Part shown: piece by piece, positions 27,424-36,088 of the stretch
Position numbering within the stretch: the stretch's first letter is position 1
Layout of the letters: each line of letters begins with the position of its first letter
Origin: Lachnospiraceae bacterium
GTDB taxonomy: Bacteria > Bacillota > Clostridia > Lachnospirales > Lachnospiraceae
Direction: 5' to 3'
Assembly: GCA_022845955.1 (NCBI GenBank)
Contig: AP025576.1
Location: forward strand, 558,001-622,000
Length of the DNA: 64,000 bases
The notes under the pieces: model-generated
What the model saw: the letters and a program-made list of their open reading frames with translations, nothing else
Databases searched by the model: none
Told to the model about the DNA's origin: nothing
Translations under genes and position numbers: made by a program

Positions 27424-28164
27424 TTGGGACTTTTTGGTACGAAAAAGACAAAGAGAAGAATTAAGGAAGATGGTTCCCTGATAGTTCTCGACAGGGTGAG
27501 CAAGAGCTATTCCACAGGGGCGCCTGCATTAAACGGGGTTAATTTAAGAATAAAGAAAGGCGAATTTGTCTTTATCGTAGGTGACAGCGGTTCCGGAAAG
27601 TCCACACTTATCAAGCTTCTTCTGCGGGAGCTGACACCGACTTCCGGCACGATTCTGGTAAACGGGCAGAGCGTGGCGGATTTAAAGCCGCGGCAGATTC
27701 CGCGGTACCGTAGAAACCTTGGAATCGTTTTTCAGGATTTCCGTCTGCTCAAGGACAGGAATGTATATGAGAATGTGGCTTTTGCCCAGCGTATCATCCA
27801 GGTGCCCACCAAGGAAATCAAGAGGAATGTTCCGGCCATCCTCGCAACGGTGGGGCTTGCCGGGAAATACAAGGCAAAGCCCAAACAGCTTTCCGGAGGG
27901 GAGCAGCAGAGAGTGGCGCTGGCCAGGGCACTGATTAACAGACCGCCTATTTTGCTGGCCGATGAGCCTACCGGTAACCTGGATCCCAAGAACTCATGGG
28001 AAATCATGAAGCTTCTGGAGAAAATAAATGAAGGGGGAACCACAATACTGGTAGTAACCCATAACCGCGAGATTGTAAATGAAATGCGTAAGCGGGTTGT
28101 TACGATGAAGAAGGGTGTCATCGTAAGCGACGAAGAAAAAGGTGGTTATATCGATGAGAATTAG
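27424..28164 (+). CDS. ftsE: Cell division ATP-binding protein FtsE
   Basis: ABC ATPase subunit that powers FtsX to activate septal peptidoglycan hydrolases. Walker A is VGDSGSGKST, the Q-loop is GIVFQDFRLLKDRNVYENV, the signature LSGGEQQRVALARAL and Walker B ILLADEPTGNLD. The start is probably TTG 27424, 8 bases behind GAGGT; an upstream GTG at 27409 is possible. The length is about 246 residues, with an N-terminal extension before the core. It overlaps ftsX by 11 bases. Confidence 0.96.
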   Translation: MGLFGTKKTKRRIKEDGSLIVLDRVSKSYSTGAPALNGVNLRIKKGEFVFIVGDSGSGKSTLIKLLLRELTPTSGTILVNGQSVADLKPRQIPRYRRNLGIVFQDFRLLKDRNVYENVAFAQRIIQVPTKEIKRNVPAILATVGLAGKYKAKPKQLSGGEQQRVALARALINRPPILLADEPTGNLDPKNSWEIMKLLEKINEGGTTILVVTHNREIVNEMRKRVVTMKKGVIVSDEEKGGYIDEN

Positions 28165-29053
28165 TACATTTTTTTATACCCTGAAGCAGGGCATTATCAA
28201 TATTTTCCGTAATAAGTGGTTTTCGCTTGCTTCTGTGGCAACGATCAGCGCCTGTCTGTTTCTGTTCGGCCTGTTTTATGCGGTGATTACCAATTTCCAA
28301 AGTATTGTGAAATCGGCGGAGGAAGGCGTTTCCGTCACTATATTTTTCCAGCACGGCACCTCGGAGGAACAGATTATGGAAATCGGTTCCAAAATAGAAG
28401 CCAGGGATGAGGTGTCCAAAATAGAATATACCTCTCCGGATCAGGCATGGGAGTATTACAAGGAAAACTGGATACCGGAAGAATTTTCTGACGGCTTCCC
28501 GGATAATCCGCTGGAGAATTCCGCCAGCTACGCCATCTATATGAAGGATATATCCCAGCAGGCGGCTCTGGTCGAGTATCTGAACAGCATCCCGGAAATC
28601 CGGACGGTAAACCAGTCGGAGCTTGCGGCTTCCACACTGACAGGTGTGAATGCGCTGGTTGCCTATGTATCGGCAGGTATCATCCTGATTCTGCTTCTGG
28701 TTTCCGTATTCCTGATCAGCAATACGGTAACGATAGGTATTTCCGTGCGTAAGGAAGAAATCAGTATTATGAAATATATCGGGGCAACCGACTTTTTTGT
28801 AAGAGCGCCTTTTGTTATCGAGGGTATTCTCATCGGCATTTTCGGTTCTGCCCTTCCTTTGGGAACCATCTATGTATTGTATAACAAGGTAGTGGAATAC
28901 ATAGGAACCAAATTTTCCGTATTGTCCGGCCTGCTCAATTTCCTGCCTGTAAATACGGTATTTTCCACGTTGGCTCCTGTGGTGGTCGCTATTGGCGTAG
29001 GGATCGGTTTCCTGGGCAGTTTTATTACTGTCCGCAAGCATCTGCGTGTCTGA
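28154..29053 (+). CDS. ftsX: Cell division protein FtsX
   Basis: Membrane partner of FtsE, 299 residues, four transmembrane helices. The N-terminal MRISTFFYTLKQGIINIFRN cytoplasmic helix and the first membrane span (about 22-45) are followed by a large extracellular loop (about 50-165), which in other species binds the hydrolase. VSVFLISNTVTIGISVRKEEISIMKYIGATDFFVR is the characteristic coupling region. Start ATG 28154 was chosen for its ribosome site. A PcsB-like hydrolase follows 39 bases downstream. Confidence 0.95.
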   Translation: MRISTFFYTLKQGIINIFRNKWFSLASVATISACLFLFGLFYAVITNFQSIVKSAEEGVSVTIFFQHGTSEEQIMEIGSKIEARDEVSKIEYTSPDQAWEYYKENWIPEEFSDGFPDNPLENSASYAIYMKDISQQAALVEYLNSIPEIRTVNQSELAASTLTGVNALVAYVSAGIILILLLVSVFLISNTVTIGISVRKEEISIMKYIGATDFFVRAPFVIEGILIGIFGSALPLGTIYVLYNKVVEYIGTKFSVLSGLLNFLPVNTVFSTLAPVVVAIGVGIGFLGSFITVRKHLRV

Positions 29054-29092
29054 TTTCCGGGCATGTCTGATGATACGGTACGGTGGTGGATT

Positions 29093-30319
29093 ATGAAAAA
29101 AAACAAAAGAGTCATCAGCCTTGTGCTTGGTTTCGTCCTGTTTGTTACCTGGCTTGGCCCGGCGGTAGGGAGCGAAGCGGCCACCTCCAGTGAACTGGAG
29201 CAGAGCATCAAGGAAAAGGAATCGGCAATTTCCCAGGCACAGGAAGAGAAAAAACAACTGCAGACCACCATGTCTGATATCCAGGCCATGGTAGACAGCC
29301 TTGAAAGCTCCAAGAATGATCTGGAGGCGTATGTAAAGCAGCTGGACGGTAATCTGGCTGAGATACAGTCCAAAATCAACGAACTCAAGACGATGATTTC
29401 GGAAAAGGAAGAGGAGATCAAAGAGACGCAGCAAATGCTGGACGAGGCCATAGAGCGGGAAAAGGAACAGTATGCGGCCATGAAGGTACGGATACAGTAT
29501 TCCTATGAAAAGGGCAATAACAATTATCTGGAAATGCTTTTAACTGCAAAAAGCTTCGGGGAGCTTCTGAATAATGCCAATTACATGGAAGAAATGAACG
29601 CCTATGATCAGAGGCAGCTGGAGGAATACCAGAAGAACCGGGAGCTGGTGGAAACCTGTAAGACGGCTCTGGAAGAGGAGCAGGAGGTTCTGGAACAGGC
29701 CAAAACGGAAGTGGAAAAGGAAGAGGCCGGCCTGGAGACCCTGATTTCCCAGAAGGAACAGCAGATCAGCGCGTATCAGGGAGATATCAGCAATAAGGAA
29801 GCGGCTATAAAGGATTATGAGGCGGATATCGCGGCGCAGAATTCCACGATTGCCGCGCTGGAAGCGGCTGCGGCTGCGGAACGCAAGCAGCTGGAGGAAC
29901 TGAACAAACCCAAGGTGACCTACGACGGAGGCATGTTCCAGCTTCCGCTTACATCTTATAAGCGGATTTCCGATGAATACGGATACCGGATACATCCTAC
30001 GCTGGGGGTTAAGAAATTCCATAATGGTGTGGATTTTGCGGCAGCGAGCGGCACCCCTATCCTGGCGGCTTACGGCGGTACGGTTGTAGGGGCGGCATAT
30101 AACAGCTCCATGGGCAATTATGTGATGATCAACCATGGGGACGGGCTGTACACTATTTATATGCATGCTTCTGCCCTTTATGTATCACAGGGGCAGACGG
30201 TGAACAAAGGGGATCAGATTGCGGCGGTAGGGTCCACCGGGCGTTCCACAGGACCTCATCTGCATTTCAGTGTGAGGGTGAACGGTGAATACGTAAATCC
30301 ATGGAATTATTTAAAATAA
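29093..30319 (+). CDS. PcsB-like murein hydrolase/activator with M23 peptidase domain
   Basis: A secreted protein of 408 residues. An N-terminal signal peptide (about 1-30, ending near GSEAA) is followed by a long coiled coil (about 35-280, heptads rich in Glu, Lys and Gln) and an M23 domain: HPTLGVKKFHNGVDFAAASG (zinc ligands His and Asp) and GPHLHFSVRVNGEYVNP (HxH). With all ligands present it should be an active endopeptidase, unlike EnvC. Its place behind ftsEX suggests it is the hydrolase controlled by FtsEX. Start ATG 29093 has GGTGG 7 bases upstream. Confidence 0.92.
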   Translation: MKKNKRVISLVLGFVLFVTWLGPAVGSEAATSSELEQSIKEKESAISQAQEEKKQLQTTMSDIQAMVDSLESSKNDLEAYVKQLDGNLAEIQSKINELKTMISEKEEEIKETQQMLDEAIEREKEQYAAMKVRIQYSYEKGNNNYLEMLLTAKSFGELLNNANYMEEMNAYDQRQLEEYQKNRELVETCKTALEEEQEVLEQAKTEVEKEEAGLETLISQKEQQISAYQGDISNKEAAIKDYEADIAAQNSTIAALEAAAAAERKQLEELNKPKVTYDGGMFQLPLTSYKRISDEYGYRIHPTLGVKKFHNGVDFAAASGTPILAAYGGTVVGAAYNSSMGNYVMINHGDGLYTIYMHASALYVSQGQTVNKGDQIAAVGSTGRSTGPHLHFSVRVNGEYVNPWNYLK

Positions 30320-30368
30320 TTGGCAATATATTAAAACAGGACGTAATCGGACAGATAGGAGCATGGTA

Positions 30369-31616
30369 ATGAATCACAAAAAGAGCTTCTGGGGAGGGGT
30401 AATTACAGGTGTTCTGGCAGTAGCGCTGGTATTGAGCGGTGTCTTTTTGGGACAGTCCGCATGGAATTTATATCAGTCGTCCAGGGCACAGGAAACTGCG
30501 GCACATAACGGAGAGGAAGGTGTGAGCAGCAACAGTGTGGCTAATCCGCAGACCATGAATAAGCTTCAGGTGCTGGAGGATACCATAAACAAGTATTATC
30601 TGGAGAATGTGGATGAGCAGACGCTGGAGAAGGGCGTATATGACGGCCTGGTGGAAGCTCTGGGGGATCCCTATTCCACTTATTATTCCTCAGAGGAACT
30701 TAAGGAACTGCAGGATAAGACAGAAGGGATTTATTATGGAATCGGTGCCTATGTGGGAATCGATGCGGATACCAGCCTCCCAAGGCTGACCGGTATTATT
30801 GAAGGAACGCCTGCACAGGAAAGCGGCCTGCGGGCAGGTGATCTTCTTTATAAGGTAGATGGAGAAGAGGTACAGGGGCTGGAGCTGACCCAGGTGGTGA
30901 GCAAGATCAAAGGGGAAGAAGGAACCTCGGTTCATCTGACCATCATCAGAGAAGGAGCCACGGATTATCTGGAGGTGGATGTGGTCCGCAGAAAAGTGGA
31001 AAGCCCTACGGTTAACCAGAAAATGCTGGACGGTGATATCGGCTATATCCAGATTACGGAATTTGATACGGTTACCCTGGATCAGTTTACGGAGGCTCTT
31101 GCAGTATGCAGAGGTTCAGGTATGAAAGGCCTGATTCTTGATTTACGCGGCAATCCCGGAGGTAACCTGAATACCGTGTGTGATATTGCCCGGGAAATTC
31201 TTCCGGAAGGCCTGATTGTCTATACGGAGGATAAGGACGGAAAGCGTTCGGAATATACCTGCGACGGGACAAGAGAAATGAAAGAGCCTCTCGTGGTGCT
31301 TGTTGACAGCGGAAGCGCAAGCGCGTCGGAAATCCTGGCGGGGGCTGTCAAGGATTATGGAATCGGTACCCTGGTAGGGACTACCACCTTTGGGAAAGGG
31401 ATTGTACAGCGTATCATTTCCCTCAGTGACGGTTCGGCAGTGAAGCTGACAGTAAGTAACTATTATACCCCTAAGGGAAATAATATCCATAAGATCGGTA
31501 TCGAGCCTGATGTGGAAGAAAAGTTTGATGCAGAAGCTTACTATAATGATAAAGTGGATAACCAGCTGAATAAGGCTATTGAAATTATGAATGAAAAGCT
31601 GGGGCAGGAGCAGTAA
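30369..31616 (+). CDS. C-terminal processing serine protease (S41, CtpA-like)
   Basis: Membrane-anchored protease, 415 residues. One N-terminal membrane helix (about 8-30) is followed by the PDZ domain (YYGIGAYVGIDADTSLPRLTG, GDLLYKVDGEEVQGL) and the S41 catalytic core: LILDLRGNPGG, VLVDSGSASASEILAGAVKD with the catalytic Ser, and GTTTFGKGIVQ with the Lys. ATG 30369 has GGAG 8 bases upstream. CtpA-type proteases trim or degrade cell-wall hydrolases, which fits its place behind the PcsB-like gene. Confidence 0.93.
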   Translation: MNHKKSFWGGVITGVLAVALVLSGVFLGQSAWNLYQSSRAQETAAHNGEEGVSSNSVANPQTMNKLQVLEDTINKYYLENVDEQTLEKGVYDGLVEALGDPYSTYYSSEELKELQDKTEGIYYGIGAYVGIDADTSLPRLTGIIEGTPAQESGLRAGDLLYKVDGEEVQGLELTQVVSKIKGEEGTSVHLTIIREGATDYLEVDVVRRKVESPTVNQKMLDGDIGYIQITEFDTVTLDQFTEALAVCRGSGMKGLILDLRGNPGGNLNTVCDIAREILPEGLIVYTEDKDGKRSEYTCDGTREMKEPLVVLVDSGSASASEILAGAVKDYGIGTLVGTTTFGKGIVQRIISLSDGSAVKLTVSNYYTPKGNNIHKIGIEPDVEEKFDAEAYYNDKVDNQLNKAIEIMNEKLGQEQ

Positions 31617-31655
31617 CGCCCGTTGGGCCGGGCATGGGAGTTTACTTATTATGCG

Positions 31656-31694
31656 GAGCTGTGATACAATTAACAGAGTATCATAGCTCTGTAT
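31656..31694 (+). terminator. Terminator after the ctpA-like gene
   Basis: A 12-position stem (31656-31667 with 31678-31689, one G-U pair), then TGTATTTTTA. It ends the ftsEX-pcsB-ctp unit. Confidence 0.6.
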
Positions 31695-31776
31695 TTTTAC
31701 ATGTTCCGTTCTCGGACTCAACAGGACGGAGAGCAGGATAAAAGCGGCCTTATTTAGGAGAAGGAGGGCTGGGCGG

Positions 31777-34700
31777 ATGGGGGAAGACTTAAAAACAACG
31801 CTTAGCAATATTCCATGTGGATTGTGTGTTTACAGGCTGGCCGGGGGAAAAATTTCCCCGGTATATCATAATTCCGTCTTTTATGAAATTATGGGCTATG
31901 CAGAGGAACATATCCGTTTAGTGGAGAAAGAAACGAGTTTTCTGGGAGTCCATCCGGAGGATCTGGAACCCTTGAAGAGAAGCATTCAGGGGGCGATCCG
32001 GAGCAACGGCACCGTGCAGCATACGTACCGGCTTTGGAATGACAGCAGAGGGGAATACCGCTGGATCCGTCTGGAAGGCTCCGTGAAGGATGCCGGAGAT
32101 AATACCAAGCTGCTATATGGGGTATACAGTGATGTAACCGGTCAGATACGAACGGAGATGGAATTAAACCAGGCTACCGAAAAAATGCAGGATATTATCA
32201 ATGCGATACCGGGCGGGGTTGCAAGCTACCGCGTGGAAGGGGAGCGTTTTATTCCCACCTATTTTTCCGACGGCGTTATGGCGCTTTCCGGGCATTCGCG
32301 GGAAGAATATGAAAAGATGGTTGCGGATAACGCTCTGGATATCATCTATGAGCCGGATCGGGACAGGGTGCTGGCTGCTGCGGTGACCGCGCTGAAAAGC
32401 GGAGGGGTACTGGATGTTTCGTACCGGATGCGCCATAAAAACGGACAGCTCATCTGGATTCATCTGAATGGGCGCCGGATGGGGCCTTTGGCGGAAAGCA
32501 CCGGTTTTTATGCGGTATTTACGGGGATGTCCGCAGATACCCGCCTGTTCCAGAGCATGGTGAATGAGACTGCCGATGCCATATATGTCATAGACAGGGA
32601 AAATTATGATCTGCTATATGTAAATGAAGCCAGAAATCTTTTTGCAGAAGGAAAGAATTGTGTGGGGCAGAAATGCTATGCGGCCCTGCACGGGAAAAAT
32701 GCCCCCTGTCCGTTCTGTACTTTGAAAAGCCGTAAACCGGACGGGGAGGAGCACGAGATGCTCATTGAGGGAACCGGCCGGTTTTACAGTACCCGTTTCC
32801 GGGAAACGGACTGGAACGGGATTCCGGCGTACGTGAAGTATGTGCGGGATATTACGGAAACGGTTATCACGCGGAAGGATAAAGAGCGTCTGGAACAGTA
32901 TTTCCAGACGGTTTTGAAAAATCTGCCGGGCGGGGTCGCCGTCGTTAGATATGAAGATCAGGGGAATATGACTCCTGAATTTTTATCCGATGGATTTGCG
33001 GCAATGACGGGAATGACGCTTCAGGAAGCGTGGGATCTGTATCGGGAAGATGCCATGGCGGGTGTACATCCCGAGGATCGGGTATATGTATATCAGCAGA
33101 TGAATGCGTATATAGCCGGAGGGGAAGGGCATTGTGAAATCGTCTACCGTCTGCAAAAGGGAGACGGCAGCTACTTATGGGTTAAGAACAGCCTTACCCT
33201 GATCGAATACGAGGACGGGGAAAGGCGGGTATATTCGGTATATCAGGATATGACCAATGAAAAGGAAGAACAGAACCGGATCCGGCAGCAGTATAAGGAT
33301 TTGATTTTGCAGCACTATCATACGCAGGATCCCAATGCGTTGATTGTGGGTCACTGCAACATTACACAGAACCGTATCCTGGAAATCATTGATCATACAC
33401 ATTCGGATCTGCTTAAAAATTTTGGTTCGGCAAGGGAAGGCTTTTTTACCGGGCTGAGTACGCTGGTGGTGGAAGAGCAGGAGCGGCAGGAGTTTCTTGG
33501 CATGTACCTGAATAAACCGGCGCTGGAGGCTTTCCGCAGAGGGATTCCGGAGCGGCAGTTTGAATGTTTTGTCCGCATGCCGTGTGATACGAAGGGCAGA
33601 TATGTTCAGATAAAAATGAATCTGGTGGAGGAACCGGACAGCGGTGACGTGACGGGAATCCTTACGGTAACGGATATTACCAGCCAGACCATATCAGACC
33701 GGATTCTGCACAGGCTATCCGCAGCCGGCTATGATTTTGTGGCAGATATTGATTTGCCCAATGACTGCTATCGGGTGCTGACATCAAATGAGAAGGCGGG
33801 ATGTATCCCGCCCAGGGAAGGCCTGTATTCCCGGTGGGTGCAGAATATGCTGGAAACCCGGCTGCTTCCCAAGGATCGGGATAGATATAAGGCGATGATG
33901 GATCCGGAAGGCCTTCCGGAGAGACTGCAGAATGCAGGTTCTTATACCTTTGCCTATTCCATAACGGATGACGGAGGTGATGTGAGGACCAAAAATGTTA
34001 CGGTTTCCCTTGTGGAAGCCCGGTTGGGCAGAGTATGCCTGGCAAGAGCGGATATCACGGATTCCGTCCGGGAACAGCAGGGGCTACTGCGTCTGATCGC
34101 CTATACCTTTGAACTTGCCGGTTTTATCAATATCGGGAGCGGAGGATTGACCCTGTATACCAGAAAAACCGTGCTGGAAAATCTCCCCCCTTATTTTACG
34201 GAAAATTACGGGGTGTCCATTCCCCGCTTTGTAGATGGGTATATAGCCGATGAAAACCGGGATTATGCCGCGGCCCAGTTTGACATACAGACCATGGCAA
34301 AGCGTCTGGAGGAGAATCCCAACGGCTATGATTTCCTGGTTTCTTACCGTGGGGAAAACGGGGAAAGATACAAACAGGTGAATGTGATGTGGGGAGATGT
34401 GAACCGCAGTACTATCTGCCTTGTGCGGGCGGATGTAACGGATGTCCTCGCTGCGGAGCGCAAAACAAAGAAAGCGCTGGAGAACGCCCTTTCCCTTGCG
34501 GAGGAGGCCAACCGGGCCAAAAGCGATTTCCTGTCCGCCATGAGCCACGATATCCGTACGCCCATGAATGCCATCATGGGGATGACTGCGCTGGCAGTTG
34601 CCCATATGGACGAACCCGGACGGGTGTCGGACTGTCTGAACAAAATATCCGTATCCTCCAGGCATCTGCTCAGTCTCATAAACGACATCCTGGATATGAG

Positions 34701-35676
34701 CAAAATAGAATCCTCGCAGATCACGCTGAACTGCAGGAAGATAAATCTTACGGAGCTTCTGGGGCAGCTGTCTTCCATCATGTCGCCTCAGGCGAAGGAA
34801 GCCGGGCTGAGACTGGAATTCAGGACTGCAGAAATACGCCATGTGTGTTTCTATGGGGATTTTCTCCGGATCAATCAGATACTGCTCAATATATTAAGCA
34901 ATGCGGTGAAATATACGCCGGAGGGCGGCAGTGTGGCTTTCCTGGCGGAGGAGATACCTCCCGTTGATTCCGGGGACGGGGTGCGATACCGGTTTACGGT
35001 GAGCGATACCGGTGTGGGCATGTCGGAGGAGTTCCTTTCGCGCATTTTTGAACCCTTCACACGGAGCACAGGGACCATGCGTGTGGAAGGGACCGGGCTG
35101 GGCCTGAGCATTACCAAAGGACTGGTGGAGCTGATGGGAGGAACGATTACCGTCAAGAGCCGTCTGCATCAGGGAAGCAGCTTCTGCGTGGAACTGGAAG
35201 AACAATGGGCCGATACAGAAGGAGAGGATTCCGTTAAGGCAGGAGGGGAACCTTTCCCGGTAAATGCCGACAAGGATCTGTTCGCCGGACGGAGGTTCCT
35301 GGTGGCGGAGGATAATGCGATTAATGCGGAAATCCTGTGTGAACTGCTTTCCATGTATGGCGCGGACAGTGTGGTAAAGACAGATGGGGTCCAGGCTCTG
35401 CAGGAATTCCGTACCGCTGCGCCGGGAACCTACGATGCGGTCCTCATGGATATCCAGATGCCGGAAATGAACGGATATGATACCGCCCGGTGCATCAGGG
35501 GGATGAAACGGTCCGATGCCGGGGAAATCCCCATAATCGCCATGACGGCAAATGCCTTTGCGGAGGATGTGAAAGCGGCTATGGATGCCGGGATGACGGC
35601 CCATGTAGCCAAACCGATCGACGTGGAGGTACTTCGGGAAACCTTAATGAAGATACTTCCCGGAAGGAAGGAATAG
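31777..35676 (+). CDS. Multi-PAS hybrid sensor histidine kinase with receiver domain
   Basis: One of the largest proteins in the window (1299 residues). About seven PAS-like modules occupy residues 1-900, several opening with the same LPGGV/IPGGV-type motif. The third contains a cysteine cluster (CYAALHGKNAPCPFC). The dimerisation/His phosphotransfer helix SHDIRTPMNAIMGM holds H924. The ATPase domain has NILSNAVKYTPEGG, DTGVGMS and GTGLGLSITKG. A C-terminal receiver has D1225 in VLMDIQMPEMNGYD and K in HVAKPID. No membrane helix was seen, so it is probably cytosolic. No cognate response regulator or Hpt protein lies beside it. Confidence 0.92.
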   Translation: MGEDLKTTLSNIPCGLCVYRLAGGKISPVYHNSVFYEIMGYAEEHIRLVEKETSFLGVHPEDLEPLKRSIQGAIRSNGTVQHTYRLWNDSRGEYRWIRLEGSVKDAGDNTKLLYGVYSDVTGQIRTEMELNQATEKMQDIINAIPGGVASYRVEGERFIPTYFSDGVMALSGHSREEYEKMVADNALDIIYEPDRDRVLAAAVTALKSGGVLDVSYRMRHKNGQLIWIHLNGRRMGPLAESTGFYAVFTGMSADTRLFQSMVNETADAIYVIDRENYDLLYVNEARNLFAEGKNCVGQKCYAALHGKNAPCPFCTLKSRKPDGEEHEMLIEGTGRFYSTRFRETDWNGIPAYVKYVRDITETVITRKDKERLEQYFQTVLKNLPGGVAVVRYEDQGNMTPEFLSDGFAAMTGMTLQEAWDLYREDAMAGVHPEDRVYVYQQMNAYIAGGEGHCEIVYRLQKGDGSYLWVKNSLTLIEYEDGERRVYSVYQDMTNEKEEQNRIRQQYKDLILQHYHTQDPNALIVGHCNITQNRILEIIDHTHSDLLKNFGSAREGFFTGLSTLVVEEQERQEFLGMYLNKPALEAFRRGIPERQFECFVRMPCDTKGRYVQIKMNLVEEPDSGDVTGILTVTDITSQTISDRILHRLSAAGYDFVADIDLPNDCYRVLTSNEKAGCIPPREGLYSRWVQNMLETRLLPKDRDRYKAMMDPEGLPERLQNAGSYTFAYSITDDGGDVRTKNVTVSLVEARLGRVCLARADITDSVREQQGLLRLIAYTFELAGFINIGSGGLTLYTRKTVLENLPPYFTENYGVSIPRFVDGYIADENRDYAAAQFDIQTMAKRLEENPNGYDFLVSYRGENGERYKQVNVMWGDVNRSTICLVRADVTDVLAAERKTKKALENALSLAEEANRAKSDFLSAMSHDIRTPMNAIMGMTALAVAHMDEPGRVSDCLNKISVSSRHLLSLINDILDMSKIESSQITLNCRKINLTELLGQLSSIMSPQAKEAGLRLEFRTAEIRHVCFYGDFLRINQILLNILSNAVKYTPEGGSVAFLAEEIPPVDSGDGVRYRFTVSDTGVGMSEEFLSRIFEPFTRSTGTMRVEGTGLGLSITKGLVELMGGTITVKSRLHQGSSFCVELEEQWADTEGEDSVKAGGEPFPVNADKDLFAGRRFLVAEDNAINAEILCELLSMYGADSVVKTDGVQALQEFRTAAPGTYDAVLMDIQMPEMNGYDTARCIRGMKRSDAGEIPIIAMTANAFAEDVKAAMDAGMTAHVAKPIDVEVLRETLMKILPGRKE

Positions 35677-35709
35677 ATTAAAAGAAACACGGTTCCGATT
35701 ATTTTTTGT

Positions 35710-35816
35710 GGTTCTTTCTCGTGTCCGGGTATCCAGTGCCGCGCTCTGTACCGGCCCAAAGGGGGCTGCACAGAGCGTAGCACTGGGTACCCAAACGCGA
35801 AAAAGAACCTTTTTTT
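35710..35816 (+). terminator. Very long palindromic terminator after the hybrid kinase
   Basis: Arms 35710-35749 and 35770-35809 pair at 36 of 40 positions, counting three G-U pairs, around a 20-nt loop that is itself partly paired. Seven T residues follow (35810-35816). The stem is several times longer than a normal terminator, so it may be a mobile palindromic element that now works as a terminator. Confidence 0.7.
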
Positions 35817-35904
35817 GTCTGCGCTGTGTTATTTCCGGCTGTTCAGTACAACATAAAGATTATGGGACAGAGGGTGTGAACCATAACAGGGAAATAGTGG
35901 GTTT

Positions 35905-35918
35905 AGAACAAATGTTCT
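35905..35918. promoter_or_regulatory. LexA (SOS) box upstream of uvrBA
   Basis: A-GAAC-AAAT-GTTC-T matches the Gram-positive LexA/DinR consensus GAAC-N4-GTTC exactly. It lies 10 bases upstream of the -35 hexamer of the uvrB promoter, consistent with DNA-damage control. Confidence 0.75.
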
Positions 35919-35927
35919 GAAATGTGC

Positions 35928-35956
35928 TATACATTTTAAATAGTCTATGATATAAT
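35928..35956 (+). promoter_or_regulatory. Promoter of uvrBA
   Basis: TATACA (35928-35933), 17-bp spacer, TATAAT (35951-35956). Confidence 0.6.
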
Positions 35957-36088
35957 TTTTGGTACACTATGGACAGTGTTTGGTGTGTCAGGCTGTTGTA
36001 AAGCCCTTTTAAAATAAATGCTTCTGTTTATGAGTTCCTGCCGAACAGACGGACTTGTTATAGGGTTACCAAGGAGGTAAAACAGATT

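Larger units (their letters stand above)
35677..36088. other. Intergenic stretch with a long palindrome, LexA box and uvrB promoter
   Basis: This 412-base gap contains a 100-base palindrome and T-run (35710-35816), a LexA box (35905-35918) and a promoter (35928-35956). No supported coding sequence was seen. Confidence 0.6.

Noticed and set aside
28118..29434. 438-codon open frame on the minus strand
   Set aside because: Antisense to ftsX and the PcsB-like gene; no family resemblance.
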